Source: an uncultured Lachnospiraceae bacterium
GTDB taxonomy: Bacteria > Bacillota > Clostridia > Lachnospirales > Lachnospiraceae
Reading direction: 5' to 3'
DNA: 64,000 nucleotides
Assembly (NCBI GenBank): GCA_947305245.1
Contig: CAMZDG010000001.1
Span: 62,001-126,000 of the forward strand
Positions 53,401 to 60,808 of this stretch are shown here, piece by piece. The notes under the pieces were generated by a model. The model was given only the letters and a program-made list of their open reading frames with translations. It did no database searches and was not told where the DNA came from. The position numbers and the translations under genes were made by a program. Position 1 is the stretch's first letter. The number at the start of each line of letters is the position of its first letter.

Positions 53401-53936
53401 TGAATATATAATGGACTCTTTACGAGACCCACAACCTTATAAACCTTACGGTCAAAATACTCCAGATCCTCCTCGGAATTCTCCGAGTTTAGGTTGACCT
53501 TACGGCCGATCACGCCCTTCCCGTTATAATAGGCATCCGCAAGGCATTCCCCTGCGTTCTCCGGCATGCGCCCCGCGACCAAAACGAGCTGATTGACGTT
53601 GTTCGTGATGCTGTGGAACCTGCCTACCTTCACGTTGCCGCCCATGTCATAATAGGCATCAAAAGAAAGGGCTCCCTCAGCCGCCGCAACGTCCTCGCGG
53701 CCTGCAAAGAGCCTTACCTGCTCGTCGGAAAACCCAAGCTCTCCTATGATGCGATAATCATAGAATGCCGTTTTCTCATAATATTCCGTTGTAGATTTCA
53801 GGAAATCCTGCTTTGTGATCTTAAGGCCCGCGAACAGGCCAACGCCAAGGGCAACAATGCCAAAGATGGCAAGGAATCTGCCCAGGCTCCCACGGATCTC
53901 ACGAAGCAAGGATACCCAGATCATGGAACGCTTCAT
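50493..53936 (-). CDS. FtsX/MacB-like ABC exporter permease with giant outside coiled coil
   Basis: The 1147-residue protein has an N-terminal membrane helix (about 18-38) and an outside domain resembling the MacB core (about 45-225). A coiled coil of about 370 residues made of Lys/Glu/Leu heptads follows (about 230-610, for example ELEKGWKELEAGQKKIEE). An FtsX-type helix triplet (about 630-760) comes next, then a second helix, core domain and triplet to the C-terminus. This is the duplicated layout of large Gram-positive exporters or mechanotransmission permeases. It is translated with the ATPase gene 13 bp upstream. Possible jobs are lipoprotein or peptide export, or control of wall hydrolases; the substrate is unknown. 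Confidence 0.87.
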   Translation of the reverse strand: MKRSMIWVSLLREIRGSLGRFLAIFGIVALGVGLFAGLKITKQDFLKSTTEYYEKTAFYDYRIIGELGFSDEQVRLFAGREDVAAAEGALSFDAYYDMGGNVKVGRFHSITNNVNQLVLVAGRMPENAGECLADAYYNGKGVIGRKVNLNSENSEEDLEYFDRKVYKVVGLVKSPLYIQFERGNSTLGTGSIDSFFYLLRESFPSDSYTEIYVKLKQDFPIYSQEYQDYLAEREDGWKALIKEASGERLKELPSLIAEAEAKLSEKRDEAQEKLDEALAELNDARTKIDEAQEKLEDGRKELDQGWKDLEQAKLDLEKGKKEIEEKAPELEKGWKELEAGQKKIEENEALLKEKETELTQGKTQLETARMTLQLGEMQYKLTLESQIEEQKAIDSSKSSLDEREKTLAAREAFAATLGLSKAYEEEFTKEREAIAKERADLEKQLSDLSRRFQENNAVGAQVAAGKKEFEENEKKVKEGEAALQQGKELLLQAKKDLIAAQKKLEQGEAQLKDGKKQIEEGEKKIAEGEKTLAEKELEYADGVNQLEDGKKKLQEGTEEYEDALKQFNEKMADAQAQIDKLWDRYEKGKAPSGYLLGRNTNIGYVCFESDSAIVDGIANVFPVFFFLVAALICVTTMNRMVEEQRTQIGVLKALGYSDGRIMFKFLFYSGSAALSGAVIGYFAGTHLFPYIIWTVYGIIYLAGPIAFDFNPALAMISLTVSLLCSVGATYLSCRKELSANASTLMRPRAPKAGKRVLLEYVTFLWKRLSFLRKVAVRNIMRYKKRFFMMVLGIGGCTALLLTGFGLKDSIVGVAEMHYSEIQLMDLSLTRQSAVDDAFLEKLEALRNKGLQDYLVYQESSLDLVTEKGQKSITALTFASDLPKEQFEQFIHLQTEKGKEISRPKEGEAVVTAKIAKMLGVKVGEEIVLRDSSQKEIRVKVTGLAKNYLFNYVFLDQSTWENVYGGRYQPKSAYIKVSPGRDIGELAPKVMKLDGVANVTVTREMVKRFNTMMESMNLIVILITACAAGLAFIVLFNLTNINLTERVREIATIKVLGFYPQETALYVFRENFVLTILGAFVGLGMGIWLHSFVISEINVDMVSFGVRILPQSFAYSVLLTILFSLLISLLMNGKIDAISMTESLKSVD

Positions 53937-53949
53937 GCCTTCTGCTCCG

Positions 53950-54654
53950 TTACCATTCTATGTCTGCGACGTTCATGGGATGCTCATTGATCTTCTCTTC
54001 TATGACGGTTCCGCTCTTTACGGTGATCACGCGATCCGCCATGGCGCAGAGCGCCGTATTGTGCGTAATGACGATGACGGTCTTTCCCATCTCGCGGCAG
54101 GTGTCCTGCAAAAGCTTTAGGATGGCCTTGCCGGTCTGATAATCCAGCGCACCCGTGGGCTCATCGCATAAAAGGAGCTTCGGATTCTTTGCAAGCGCCC
54201 TTGCAATGGCAACGCGCTGCTGCTCTCCGCCGGAAAGCTGCGCAGGGAAATTTGCCTTACGATCTGCCAGCCCCACCTCGCGGAGCACCGTCGCCGCGTC
54301 CAAAGGATCCTTGCAGATCTGCGCAGCCAGCTCCACGTTCTCCAGCGCCGTCAGATTCTGCACCAGATTATAGAACTGAAAGACAAACCCAACGTCATAT
54401 CTTCTGTATTCCGTAAGCCGCCTCTTGTCATACTTCGCGATGTCCTGCCCCTCTAAGAAAACCTTCCCTTCCGTCAGGGTGTCCATGCCGCCTAAAATGT
54501 TCAAAATGGTCGTCTTGCCCGCGCCGGAAGCGCCCACGATCACGCAGAATTCCCCCTCGGCTACGCTGAAATTCACGTCCTTCAGCGCTTCGATCTCCAC
54601 TTCTCCCGTATGATATACCTTGCGAACCTTTTCAAATCTGATAAAATCGTTCAT
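53950..54654 (-). CDS. ABC transporter ATPase, LolD/MacB type
   Basis: The 234-residue ATPase carries Walker [12 protein letters not shown], the Q-loop [21 protein letters not shown] typical of the LolD/MacB/FtsE class, the signature [15 protein letters not shown] and Walker [13 protein letters not shown] followed by the H-loop [11 protein letters not shown]. It energises the adjacent coiled-coil permease. The class does not serve CUT1 importers, so it should not be taken as the missing ATPase of the sugar-type permeases downstream. The start shows a modest AAAGGC/AGAGCGG ribosome-binding region. Confidence 0.93.
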   Translation of the reverse strand: MNDFIRFEKVRKVYHTGEVEIEALKDVNFSVAEGEFCVIVGASGAGKTTILNILGGMDTLTEGKVFLEGQDIAKYDKRRLTEYRRYDVGFVFQFYNLVQNLTALENVELAAQICKDPLDAATVLREVGLADRKANFPAQLSGGEQQRVAIARALAKNPKLLLCDEPTGALDYQTGKAILKLLQDTCREMGKTVIVITHNTALCAMADRVITVKSGTVIEEKINEHPMNVADIEW

Positions 54655-54662
54655 TCCGCTCT

Positions 54663-54690
54663 TTGCCTTTTCCCACTTATCTGTTATAAT
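54663..54690 (+). promoter_or_regulatory. Sigma-A promoter for the mannosyltransferase gene
   Basis: TTGCCT (54663-54668) and a perfect TATAAT (54685-54690) with a 16-bp spacer, reading right. The -10 is half of the inverted repeat GTTATAAT-N11-ATTATAAC. Confidence 0.65.
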
Positions 54691-54701
54691 ATGGTAATGA
54701 A

Positions 54702-54730
54702 ATTATAACAAATTCCGCGAAAAAATAAAA
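54702..54730 (-). promoter_or_regulatory. Probable promoter for the exporter ATPase gene
   Basis: A perfect TATAAT (54702-54707) on the minus strand, with TTTTAT (54725-54730) 17 bp upstream. The -35 match is weak. Its start point would fall within the plus-strand promoter, so the two promoters face and overlap each other. Confidence 0.45.
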
Positions 54731-54758
54731 TGAAATTTTTATGAAATAAGGAGCCACC

Positions 54759-57700
54759 ATGTACGACGTACGCCTATGGATTTTTATCACTCTGATCTTT
54801 TGCGCGATCACTTGGTTTTTTATCATAAAAGGCATCAAAGGGGACGGGAAAGGAATTGGTCAATTGACCGTTCCGCTCTTTTTCCTGCTGGCTTTCACCC
54901 TGCGCATTGTCCTTGCCAGTTCCTATACCGGCTTTGAGGTGGACATCAACTGCTTTTCCGCATGGTCAGAGCGCATGGCGACCGTCGGGCCCACGCGCTT
55001 TTATGCCGATGGATATTTTTCGGATTATCCGCCCCTGTACCTTTATATTCTTACCGCGGTCGGATTCGCGAAAAAGCTTCTCGGTCTTCCCTATCTGTCC
55101 CCCGTACATCTCGTGATCCTAAAGATGCCTGCCATCCTTTGTGACATGGGGATTGGCTATCTGATCTATCGACTCGGCAGGAAGCGCCTGGGACTGTCCT
55201 CCGCGATCTTCCTTTCCGCACTCTATCTGTTCCAGCCCGTGGTGCTTTGCAATAGCTGCCTCTGGGGACAGGTGGATTCCGTGTTCACCCTTCTGATGGT
55301 GGTCTCTTTCCTCTTCTTAGAAAACAAGAACCTTTTACCGGCCATGCTCTTTTTCGGACTAGGCGTCCTGATGAAGCCGCAGGCCTTGATCTTTGCGCCT
55401 GTCCTGATCCTTGGCGTTCTTCACTGCGTCTTCCAGGGCAGCTTTTCCTCGCGTGCGCTCCTTCGGGCCGTTGCGTATGCCGTTCTGACCTTTGTCCTGG
55501 TCATTCTCCTGGCAGTTCCCTTTGGGCTGGATAAAGTCCTCGAGCGATATATCGGCACTCTAGGTTCCTACCCTCGTGCTTCCGTGAACGGATACAATTT
55601 CTGGGCCGGAATGGGTCTGAACTGGTACCCGCAGGAAACAGTCTTTTGCGGATTGCCATGTTTCGTCTGGGGCTATATCGCCATCGGTTTGGCAACCCTC
55701 TTTTCCGTTGTCCTTTGGATCCGCCTTCGTGCGCTCTCCGAGAAGACGTTTATCGTCGGTTCGTTTTTGATCCTGACTGTGTTTACTTTTTCCGTGAGGA
55801 TGCATGAGCGCTATCTCTATCCCGTGATGGCATTTTTGCCCTTCTGCTTTATGGGCTTTGCCTCCAGTCAGCTCTGCTTTGCACCCGTGAGCATCAATTC
55901 CACGGCAAAAAGTAAGGAGGCAAAAGGCGACAGCGGACTCACCACGGCGCTGCGGTATGGCTTCCCCGTATCCTTCACCGTGATCGCCATGCTGCATTTC
56001 CATAATACGGCAAACGTGCTGTACTATTATGATCCTCACAATTATTCCTTTGAGGATCCCGTCCTCAAGATCGCAGGCATCTGCATGACGCTCTCGGCGC
56101 TTTTCTTCTACTTTGTATTGATCCGGCTCCAGGCAGGAAGCTCGCTTCCCGTCGCAAAAAGTCCTCTCCGTCTTCTTCCGGAAAGCCTTAAGATGAAGCG
56201 TCTGGATTACGTTTTGATGATCGGCATTACGCTACTTTATTCCTTCTTTGCCCTAAGAGATCTCGGCGACCGTGTGGCGCCCTCGACCTATTATGAGCCG
56301 CAGAAGGGCGTAACTATGACCTTCCGTTTTCCTGAGGATCAGGAAGTGAGCTCCTTTGCTTATTATATCGCGCCGGAGCATAATCAAGGGTTCCTTTTGC
56401 AGTGCAGGGAGGCAGGAGCCGACAAGCCGCTGGAAGCACAAAAGATCAATCTTGAGACCGTATTTTGCTGGAAGAACATTTCGCTTCCTGCAAAGAGCGC
56501 AGAGGTGAGCATGACGCTTCAAAATAAATCCTCCAGGATCATGGAACTGGTCTTCCTGGATGATAACGGCAAGCCCGTGACGCCCCTGAACGCATCGGAG
56601 TACCAGAATCTCTTTGATGAATCGTCCCTTTATCCGGAAGTATCTACCTTCCGAAACAGCACGTATTTCGATGAGATCTACCATGCGAGAACGGCATATG
56701 AATACTTAAATGGCATGCGAAGCTATGAAAATACCCACCCGCCCTTCGGTAAGATCCTGATCTCTCTAGGCATCACGCTGTTTGGCATGAATCCCTTCGG
56801 CTGGAGGATCATCGGCACGCTCTTTGGAATTGCCATGCTCCCCATCCTCTATCTCTTTGCGAAGCGCATGACCGGAGATACGCCTGCGGCGGCGCTGACC
56901 TGTTTTATCTTCGCCTTTGACTTTATGCACTTTGCGCAGACCAGGATCGCGACGATCGACGTATACATTGTCTTCTTCGTTCTTTGCATGTATTTCTTTA
57001 TGTACCTTTTCCTGAGTAAGGACTATTCGTCCTCCTCCATGAAAAAGCTACTGATCCCCTTGGGCCTTTGCGGCATCTCCATGGGCTTTGGGGTCGCGAG
57101 CAAATGGACCGGCGTCTATGCGGGACTTGGCCTTGGCATCCTCTTCTTCTGGCACCTGCTTTCGATCTGCAAAAAGAGCACCGGAAAGCTTTCCCTGAAG
57201 AAATACCTGCCGACGCCTCTCGGAAAGCGTACCGTCAAGATCCTGGGCTTTTGCGTGATCTTCTTCGTGGTCATCCCTTCCATCATCTACCTGCTAAGCT
57301 ATCTTCCTTTTAGCGACGCGACCGGCAACAGTCTGCTAAAGCAGGCGCTGAAGAACCAGGAGACCATGTATTCCTATCACAGCAAGCTCGAGGCAACGCA
57401 TTACTTCGCATCGCCCTATTATGAGTGGCCTGTGATCGTAAGACCCATCTGGTATTACTCCCGCGTTGTCTCGGATACGCTGCGGGAGGGCATCAGCTCC
57501 TTTGGCAATCCGCTCGTTTGGTGGGCAGGCCTTCCGGCGTTTGCCTATATGCTGTGGCTGTTCCTTCGCAGAAAGGATAATCGCGCGGGATTCCTTGTCA
57601 TCGGATATTTATGCCAGTATCTCCCTTGGTTTTTCGTGACGAGACTCACCTTTATCTACCATTATTTTCCGAGCGTTGTCTTCGTCGTATTGATGATCGG

Positions 57701-57890
57701 GTATTCCTTCCGAAACCTGAAAGAAAAGCTTTCCAAGAAGGCCTACCTTTCGATCCTGATCCTGTATGCCCTTCTGGTCTTTGGATTATTCCTAATGTTC
57801 TATCCCGTCCTCTCCGGTCAGGTCGTGGACGTGAACTACGTGACAAAATACTTAAAGTGGTTTAAGACCTGGGTGCTGATCGCGAAATAA
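54759..57890 (+). CDS. Fused GT-C mannosyltransferase / protein O-mannosyltransferase (PMT, GT39)
   Basis: The 1043-residue membrane protein has two halves. Residues 1-490 carry about 12 helices with the GT-C loop SSYTGFEVDINCFSAWSERM, resembling polyprenyl-phosphate-mannose-dependent transferases. Residues 500-630 form an outside beta-rich segment. Residues 635-1040 match PMT, with STYFDEIYHARTAYEYLNG and THPPFGKILISLGI, where the DE pair is the conserved catalytic region, and GFGVASKWTGVYA. PMT enzymes move mannose from a lipid carrier to Ser/Thr of exported proteins. The donor would come from a GT2 enzyme such as the one at 14.2-15.2 kb; that link is inference. AAGGAG precedes the ATG. Confidence 0.87.
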   Translation: MYDVRLWIFITLIFCAITWFFIIKGIKGDGKGIGQLTVPLFFLLAFTLRIVLASSYTGFEVDINCFSAWSERMATVGPTRFYADGYFSDYPPLYLYILTAVGFAKKLLGLPYLSPVHLVILKMPAILCDMGIGYLIYRLGRKRLGLSSAIFLSALYLFQPVVLCNSCLWGQVDSVFTLLMVVSFLFLENKNLLPAMLFFGLGVLMKPQALIFAPVLILGVLHCVFQGSFSSRALLRAVAYAVLTFVLVILLAVPFGLDKVLERYIGTLGSYPRASVNGYNFWAGMGLNWYPQETVFCGLPCFVWGYIAIGLATLFSVVLWIRLRALSEKTFIVGSFLILTVFTFSVRMHERYLYPVMAFLPFCFMGFASSQLCFAPVSINSTAKSKEAKGDSGLTTALRYGFPVSFTVIAMLHFHNTANVLYYYDPHNYSFEDPVLKIAGICMTLSALFFYFVLIRLQAGSSLPVAKSPLRLLPESLKMKRLDYVLMIGITLLYSFFALRDLGDRVAPSTYYEPQKGVTMTFRFPEDQEVSSFAYYIAPEHNQGFLLQCREAGADKPLEAQKINLETVFCWKNISLPAKSAEVSMTLQNKSSRIMELVFLDDNGKPVTPLNASEYQNLFDESSLYPEVSTFRNSTYFDEIYHARTAYEYLNGMRSYENTHPPFGKILISLGITLFGMNPFGWRIIGTLFGIAMLPILYLFAKRMTGDTPAAALTCFIFAFDFMHFAQTRIATIDVYIVFFVLCMYFFMYLFLSKDYSSSSMKKLLIPLGLCGISMGFGVASKWTGVYAGLGLGILFFWHLLSICKKSTGKLSLKKYLPTPLGKRTVKILGFCVIFFVVIPSIIYLLSYLPFSDATGNSLLKQALKNQETMYSYHSKLEATHYFASPYYEWPVIVRPIWYYSRVVSDTLREGISSFGNPLVWWAGLPAFAYMLWLFLRRKDNRAGFLVIGYLCQYLPWFFVTRLTFIYHYFPSVVFVVLMIGYSFRNLKEKLSKKAYLSILILYALLVFGLFLMFYPVLSGQVVDVNYVTKYLKWFKTWVLIAK

Positions 57891-57958
57891 CAGGCATTAC
57901 CTGATCACGTAACAAATGACCGTCGATTTATGACGACCTACAAATGGAATACATAACA

Positions 57959-57988
57959 AAAGGGCAGAGACCTTGATCTCTGCCCTTT
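57959..57988. terminator. Bidirectional terminator between the mannosyltransferase gene and tsf
   Basis: AAAGGGCAGAGA (57959-57970) pairs perfectly over 12 bp with TCTCTGCCCTTT (57977-57988) around a 6-nt loop. It is flanked by A/T runs and serves both convergent genes. Confidence 0.92.
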
Positions 57989-58012
57989 CTTTACGCTTTC
58001 TGCGTTATCTTT

Positions 58013-59110
58013 TTACTTCAGCTGTGCTGCAACCTCTGCCGCAAAGTCCTCGTTCTTCTTCTCAAGGCCTTCACCGGTCTCGAAACGAACGAACTTAGCG
58101 ATCTTCAGGTCAGCCGCAACGCTCTTTAAGTATGCTGCAACGTTCTGCTTGCCATCCTCTGCCTTTACGTAAACCTGATCCATCAGGCAGATCTCCTTCA
58201 CCTGCTTGGAGATACGACCCTCAACAAGTCCGGAGAAGATCTTGTCTGCAACATAAGCTTCTTTGTTTGCCAAAGCAGCCTGCGCAAGGGTAGCGGTTGC
58301 TTCCTTGGAAAGGAAGTTGAACAGGAAGTTCATGTTGTTCTTCTTCTCTTCGTAAATTGCAATGTCCTCTTCGCTCCAGGTCTTGTTTGCAACTGCATTG
58401 TCGATCAGCTTCTGAAGGATGGGCTTCGGAAGGGATGCGGGATCGTTCAGTGCGCTCTCGATCGTGATCTCACGGAGCTTAGCAAGCTCAGCGTCAGAGA
58501 TGTCACTTCTGGAAACATACTGAGGATTCATTGCCGCGATCTGCATTGCAATGTTTACAAGTGCTTCCTTTACTGCGTCAGTAACATTTGCGATCTCAGC
58601 CTCAACCACTACGGAAATCTTTCCGCCGCCATGTACGTAGGTTACGACACAGCCGTTCTTCGCTTCAACCTTCTCGAAACGACGAATGCTCAGCTTCTCA
58701 CCGATCACGGCGATCATCTCAACGAGAGCGTCATTTACGGTCTTAGATGCATCCTCCACCCAAGGCTCAGCCATGAACTCTTCCATGTTCTTAGAATTGG
58801 AATTCAATGCCTGCTTTGCAACAAGTGCAACATAGGTTTGGAACTTCTCGTTCTTTGCCACAAAGTCGGTCTCGGAGTTAACTTCTACAACGGCTGCAAG
58901 CTTGTCACCATCGGTTGCAACCTTAGTGATGCCCTCTGCTGCGATACGGCTAGCCTTCTTAACAGCCTTAGCTGCGCCGCTCTTCTTCAGTTCTTCAACA
59001 GCCTCTTCAAAATTGCCGTTCGTCTTGGTAAGTGCCTTCTTACAATCCATCATGCCTGCGCCGGTAACCTCGCGCAGCTCTTTTACCATTGATGCGGTAA
59101 TCTCTGCCAT
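58013..59110 (-). CDS. tsf: Translation elongation factor Ts (extended form)
   Basis: EF-Ts exchanges GDP for GTP on EF-Tu. The UBA-like N-terminus ([24 protein letters not shown]) and the core motif [15 protein letters not shown] with the TDFV contact residues are complete. The C-terminal [20 protein letters not shown] is also present. At 365 residues it is about 70 longer than the Escherichia coli (283) or Bacillus proteins. The extra segment (about 225-290, [20 protein letters not shown]...[12 protein letters not shown]) separates the two halves of the C-terminal subdomain. The start at 59110 follows AAGGTGG; an in-frame ATG 12 bp upstream overlaps that site. It follows rpsB with a hairpin in between. 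Confidence 0.95.
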   Translation of the reverse strand: MAEITASMVKELREVTGAGMMDCKKALTKTNGNFEEAVEELKKSGAAKAVKKASRIAAEGITKVATDGDKLAAVVEVNSETDFVAKNEKFQTYVALVAKQALNSNSKNMEEFMAEPWVEDASKTVNDALVEMIAVIGEKLSIRRFEKVEAKNGCVVTYVHGGGKISVVVEAEIANVTDAVKEALVNIAMQIAAMNPQYVSRSDISDAELAKLREITIESALNDPASLPKPILQKLIDNAVANKTWSEEDIAIYEEKKNNMNFLFNFLSKEATATLAQAALANKEAYVADKIFSGLVEGRISKQVKEICLMDQVYVKAEDGKQNVAAYLKSVAADLKIAKFVRFETGEGLEKKNEDFAAEVAAQLK

Positions 59111-59135
59111 GTTATTATCCACCTTTCTTATAATA

Positions 59136-59169
59136 ATCGAAGCGCCATGTCAGTCATGTGCGCTTCGAT
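59136..59169 (-). promoter_or_regulatory. Intercistronic hairpin between rpsB and tsf
   Basis: ATCGAAGCGC (59136-59145) pairs perfectly with GCGCTTCGAT (59160-59169), and the inner CATG pairs can extend the stem. No U-run follows, so it is more likely an attenuating or mRNA-stabilising hairpin than a full terminator. It would set the relative levels of S2 and EF-Ts. Confidence 0.65.
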
Positions 59170-59179
59170 ATGCTTGCAT

Positions 59180-59938
59180 TTACTGCTCGTCAGCTGCTGC
59201 AACTTCCTCGATGTCGGTAGCCTCGGTAGCTACGTCCTCTGCGGAGTAAACAGCCTCGCCCTGGTTTGCCTCGATGACTGCGTCAGCCATCTTGGAAACG
59301 ATCAGCTTTACGGCTCTGATGGCGTCATCGTTGCCGGGGATGATGTAATCCAGCTCTTCGGGATCACAGTTGGTGTCGCCGATACCGATCAGGGTAATGC
59401 CAAGTGCATGTGCCTCCTGTACGCAGATCTTCTCCTTCTTGGGATCTACGACAAAGATGCAATCGGGAATTCTGGTCATGTTCTTGATACCGCCAAGGTT
59501 CTTCTCCAGCTTCTCCCACTCCTTCTTCAGCTGGATCACTTCCTTCTTGGGAAGAACGTCAAAGGTACCGTCCTGGGACATGGTCTCGATCTTGTGAAGT
59601 CTCTCGATACGGGACTGGATGGTCTTGAAGTTGGTCAGCATGCCGCCGAGCCATCTCTCGTTTACGTAGTACATACCGCAACGCTCAGCCTCGGTTTTCA
59701 CTGCATCCTGTGCCTGCTTCTTGGTACCAACGAAAAGAATGGTGCCGCCCTGTGCAGCGATCTCAGAAATTGCCTTGTAAGCTTCGTCTACCTTGCCTAC
59801 GGACTTCTGAAGGTCGATGATGTGGATCCCGTTTCTCTCGGTGAAGATGTAGGGAGCCATCTTAGGGTTCCATCTTCTGGTCTGATGTCCAAAGTGAACA
59901 CCTGCTTCAAGTAACTGCTTCATGGAAATAACGCTCAT
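59180..59938 (-). CDS. rpsB: 30S ribosomal protein S2
   Basis: The 252-residue protein begins [26 protein letters not shown], the conserved S2 N-terminus. It continues with [44 protein letters not shown] and [17 protein letters not shown]. It joins late in 30S assembly between head and platform. The C-terminal tail is acidic and Ala-rich, a common variable feature. The start at 59938 follows CGGAGG; a longer in-frame frame begins 33 bp upstream without support. It has its own promoter and a 5' leader of about 140 nt, and is followed by tsf, the usual pairing. Confidence 0.97.
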   Translation of the reverse strand: MSVISMKQLLEAGVHFGHQTRRWNPKMAPYIFTERNGIHIIDLQKSVGKVDEAYKAISEIAAQGGTILFVGTKKQAQDAVKTEAERCGMYYVNERWLGGMLTNFKTIQSRIERLHKIETMSQDGTFDVLPKKEVIQLKKEWEKLEKNLGGIKNMTRIPDCIFVVDPKKEKICVQEAHALGITLIGIGDTNCDPEELDYIIPGNDDAIRAVKLIVSKMADAVIEANQGEAVYSAEDVATEATDIEEVAAADEQ

Positions 59939-60076
59939 TTTTCTTACCTCCGTTTGGTTTTTCTTCCGCATGCTTTTCCTGCAAGGCCCGCGTTACAAGG
60001 CTTTTGCAAGCTCTGCAGGCTACGCTCCGAAGGGAACGCACCACCCGCAAATAAAGCAGCGTGTATTTTTTGCAAC
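59939..60076 (-). promoter_or_regulatory. Long 5' leader of rpsB, possible ribosomal-protein leader
   Basis: About 140 nt lie between the predicted transcription start and the rpsB ATG. The leader is GC-rich with repeated GCAGAGCTTGC, GCCTTG and GCAGG words that can pair. Ribosomal operons are often autoregulated through such leaders. I do not recognise a specific known motif. Confidence 0.4.
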
Positions 60077-60082
60077 GGCAAG

Positions 60083-60111
60083 ATTATATCATAAGAAAAC
60101 CCCTTGTGCAA
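60083..60111 (-). promoter_or_regulatory. Sigma-A promoter of rpsB-tsf, overlapping the upstream terminator
   Basis: TTGCAC (60106-60111) and a perfect TATAAT (60083-60088) with a 17-bp spacer on the minus strand. The -35 hexamer lies in the centre of the hairpin that ends the upstream che/sigma operon. Confidence 0.78.
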
Positions 60112-60119
60112 GGGGTTTT
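60096..60119. terminator. Terminator at the end of the chemotaxis/sigma operon
   Basis: AAAACCCCTTG (60096-60106) and CAAGGGGTTTT (60109-60119) form an 11-bp perfect inverted repeat, with T-runs on both strands. It lies 60 bp after the small 32-codon gene and separates the flagellar operon from rpsB. Confidence 0.85.
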
Positions 60120-60178
60120 TAAGAGTTTTTCTAAGGTTTTTATGCGATTTTTAAGGAAATTCAAAGGATCTCTCCTGA

Positions 60179-60277
60179 TCATAAGCCGGCAAGCCATAAA
60201 ACAAAGATCGCGATCACGATCCCGGTGCCGATCCCGCGCAGATAATATTTCAATGCAATTCTCTTATCCCTTTTCAT
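60179..60277 (-). CDS. 32-residue single-helix membrane peptide
   Basis: A short gene with ATG at 60277 and TGA at 60179. The product starts basic (MKRDKRIALKYYLRGIG) and continues as one hydrophobic helix (TGIVIAIFVLWLAGL), a typical N-in, C-out small membrane protein. AAGG lies 6 bp before the ATG, inside the end of the upstream SwrB-like gene, which it overlaps by 14 bp; this implies translational coupling. It is the last gene before the operon terminator. Function unknown; a partner for the upstream single-pass membrane protein is a reasonable guess. Confidence 0.65.
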   Translation of the reverse strand: MKRDKRIALKYYLRGIGTGIVIAIFVLWLAGL

Positions 60278-60785
60278 GTTCGTCCTTCACCTTGTGCGCC
60301 ATCGGCGCGATCTTGACGCTTCCCTTGCCATAAGACACGGCAATGGGACGCATGGAATTGACCTTCTCGATGCTTTCTTTCATTGATTTCGCGGCTTTTC
60401 CGGCTTGTGTCACGGTAGTCTTTAGGCTCTCGTGCTCTTCTCGAACTGACTGATGGAGAAGGAGGAGGTCTTCTTCCTCCGTCTTGATCTGACCGCGGAC
60501 CGCGTCGGAATAATCCGTAAACTCCGCCGTCTTCCCGTCCGCCATCTCCTCAAACTTTGTGACGGCTCCTTCAAATGCATAACCCACGTACTGCGATGCC
60601 ATTTCCTGCATGGATTCCCTTTGCGCTTCCTTCTCTTTTTCGATCATTTCGCTGACTTCCTTTGCGGCCAGCTCCTGATCGATCCCGCTTTCCTCTGGTT
60701 TTCTGTCCGGGATCAGAAAACTGATCACAAGGCAGATCGCGCTGACGGCAAGCAGCACGAGCACCATGATGTCGATGATTTCCAT
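60264..60785 (-). CDS. DUF6115-type membrane-anchored coiled-coil protein, positional counterpart of SwrB
   Basis: The 173-residue protein has one N-terminal membrane helix (MEIIDIMVLVLLAVSAICLVI at about 3-25), then an acidic coiled-coil region (about 35-145) and a basic end. Bacillus subtilis swrB (ylxL, 167 residues, one N-terminal helix) occupies the same slot between sigD and rpsB and promotes flagellar basal-body assembly and swarming. I see no strong sequence similarity to it by eye, so the link rests on position, size and topology. It follows the sigma gene by 23 bp. I recall this family as DUF6115 but could not check. Confidence 0.7.
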   Translation of the reverse strand: MEIIDIMVLVLLAVSAICLVISFLIPDRKPEESGIDQELAAKEVSEMIEKEKEAQRESMQEMASQYVGYAFEGAVTKFEEMADGKTAEFTDYSDAVRGQIKTEEEDLLLLHQSVREEHESLKTTVTQAGKAAKSMKESIEKVNSMRPIAVSYGKGSVKIAPMAHKVKDEHEKG

Positions 60786-60808
60786 TCTTATGTACCAAAT
60801 CCTTTTCT

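Noticed and set aside
53950-54654. ATPase of the CUT1 importer.
   Set aside because: Signature and length match the LolD/MacB class and it is coupled to the coiled-coil exporter permease; CUT1 ATPases are about 370 residues with a C-terminal regulatory domain.
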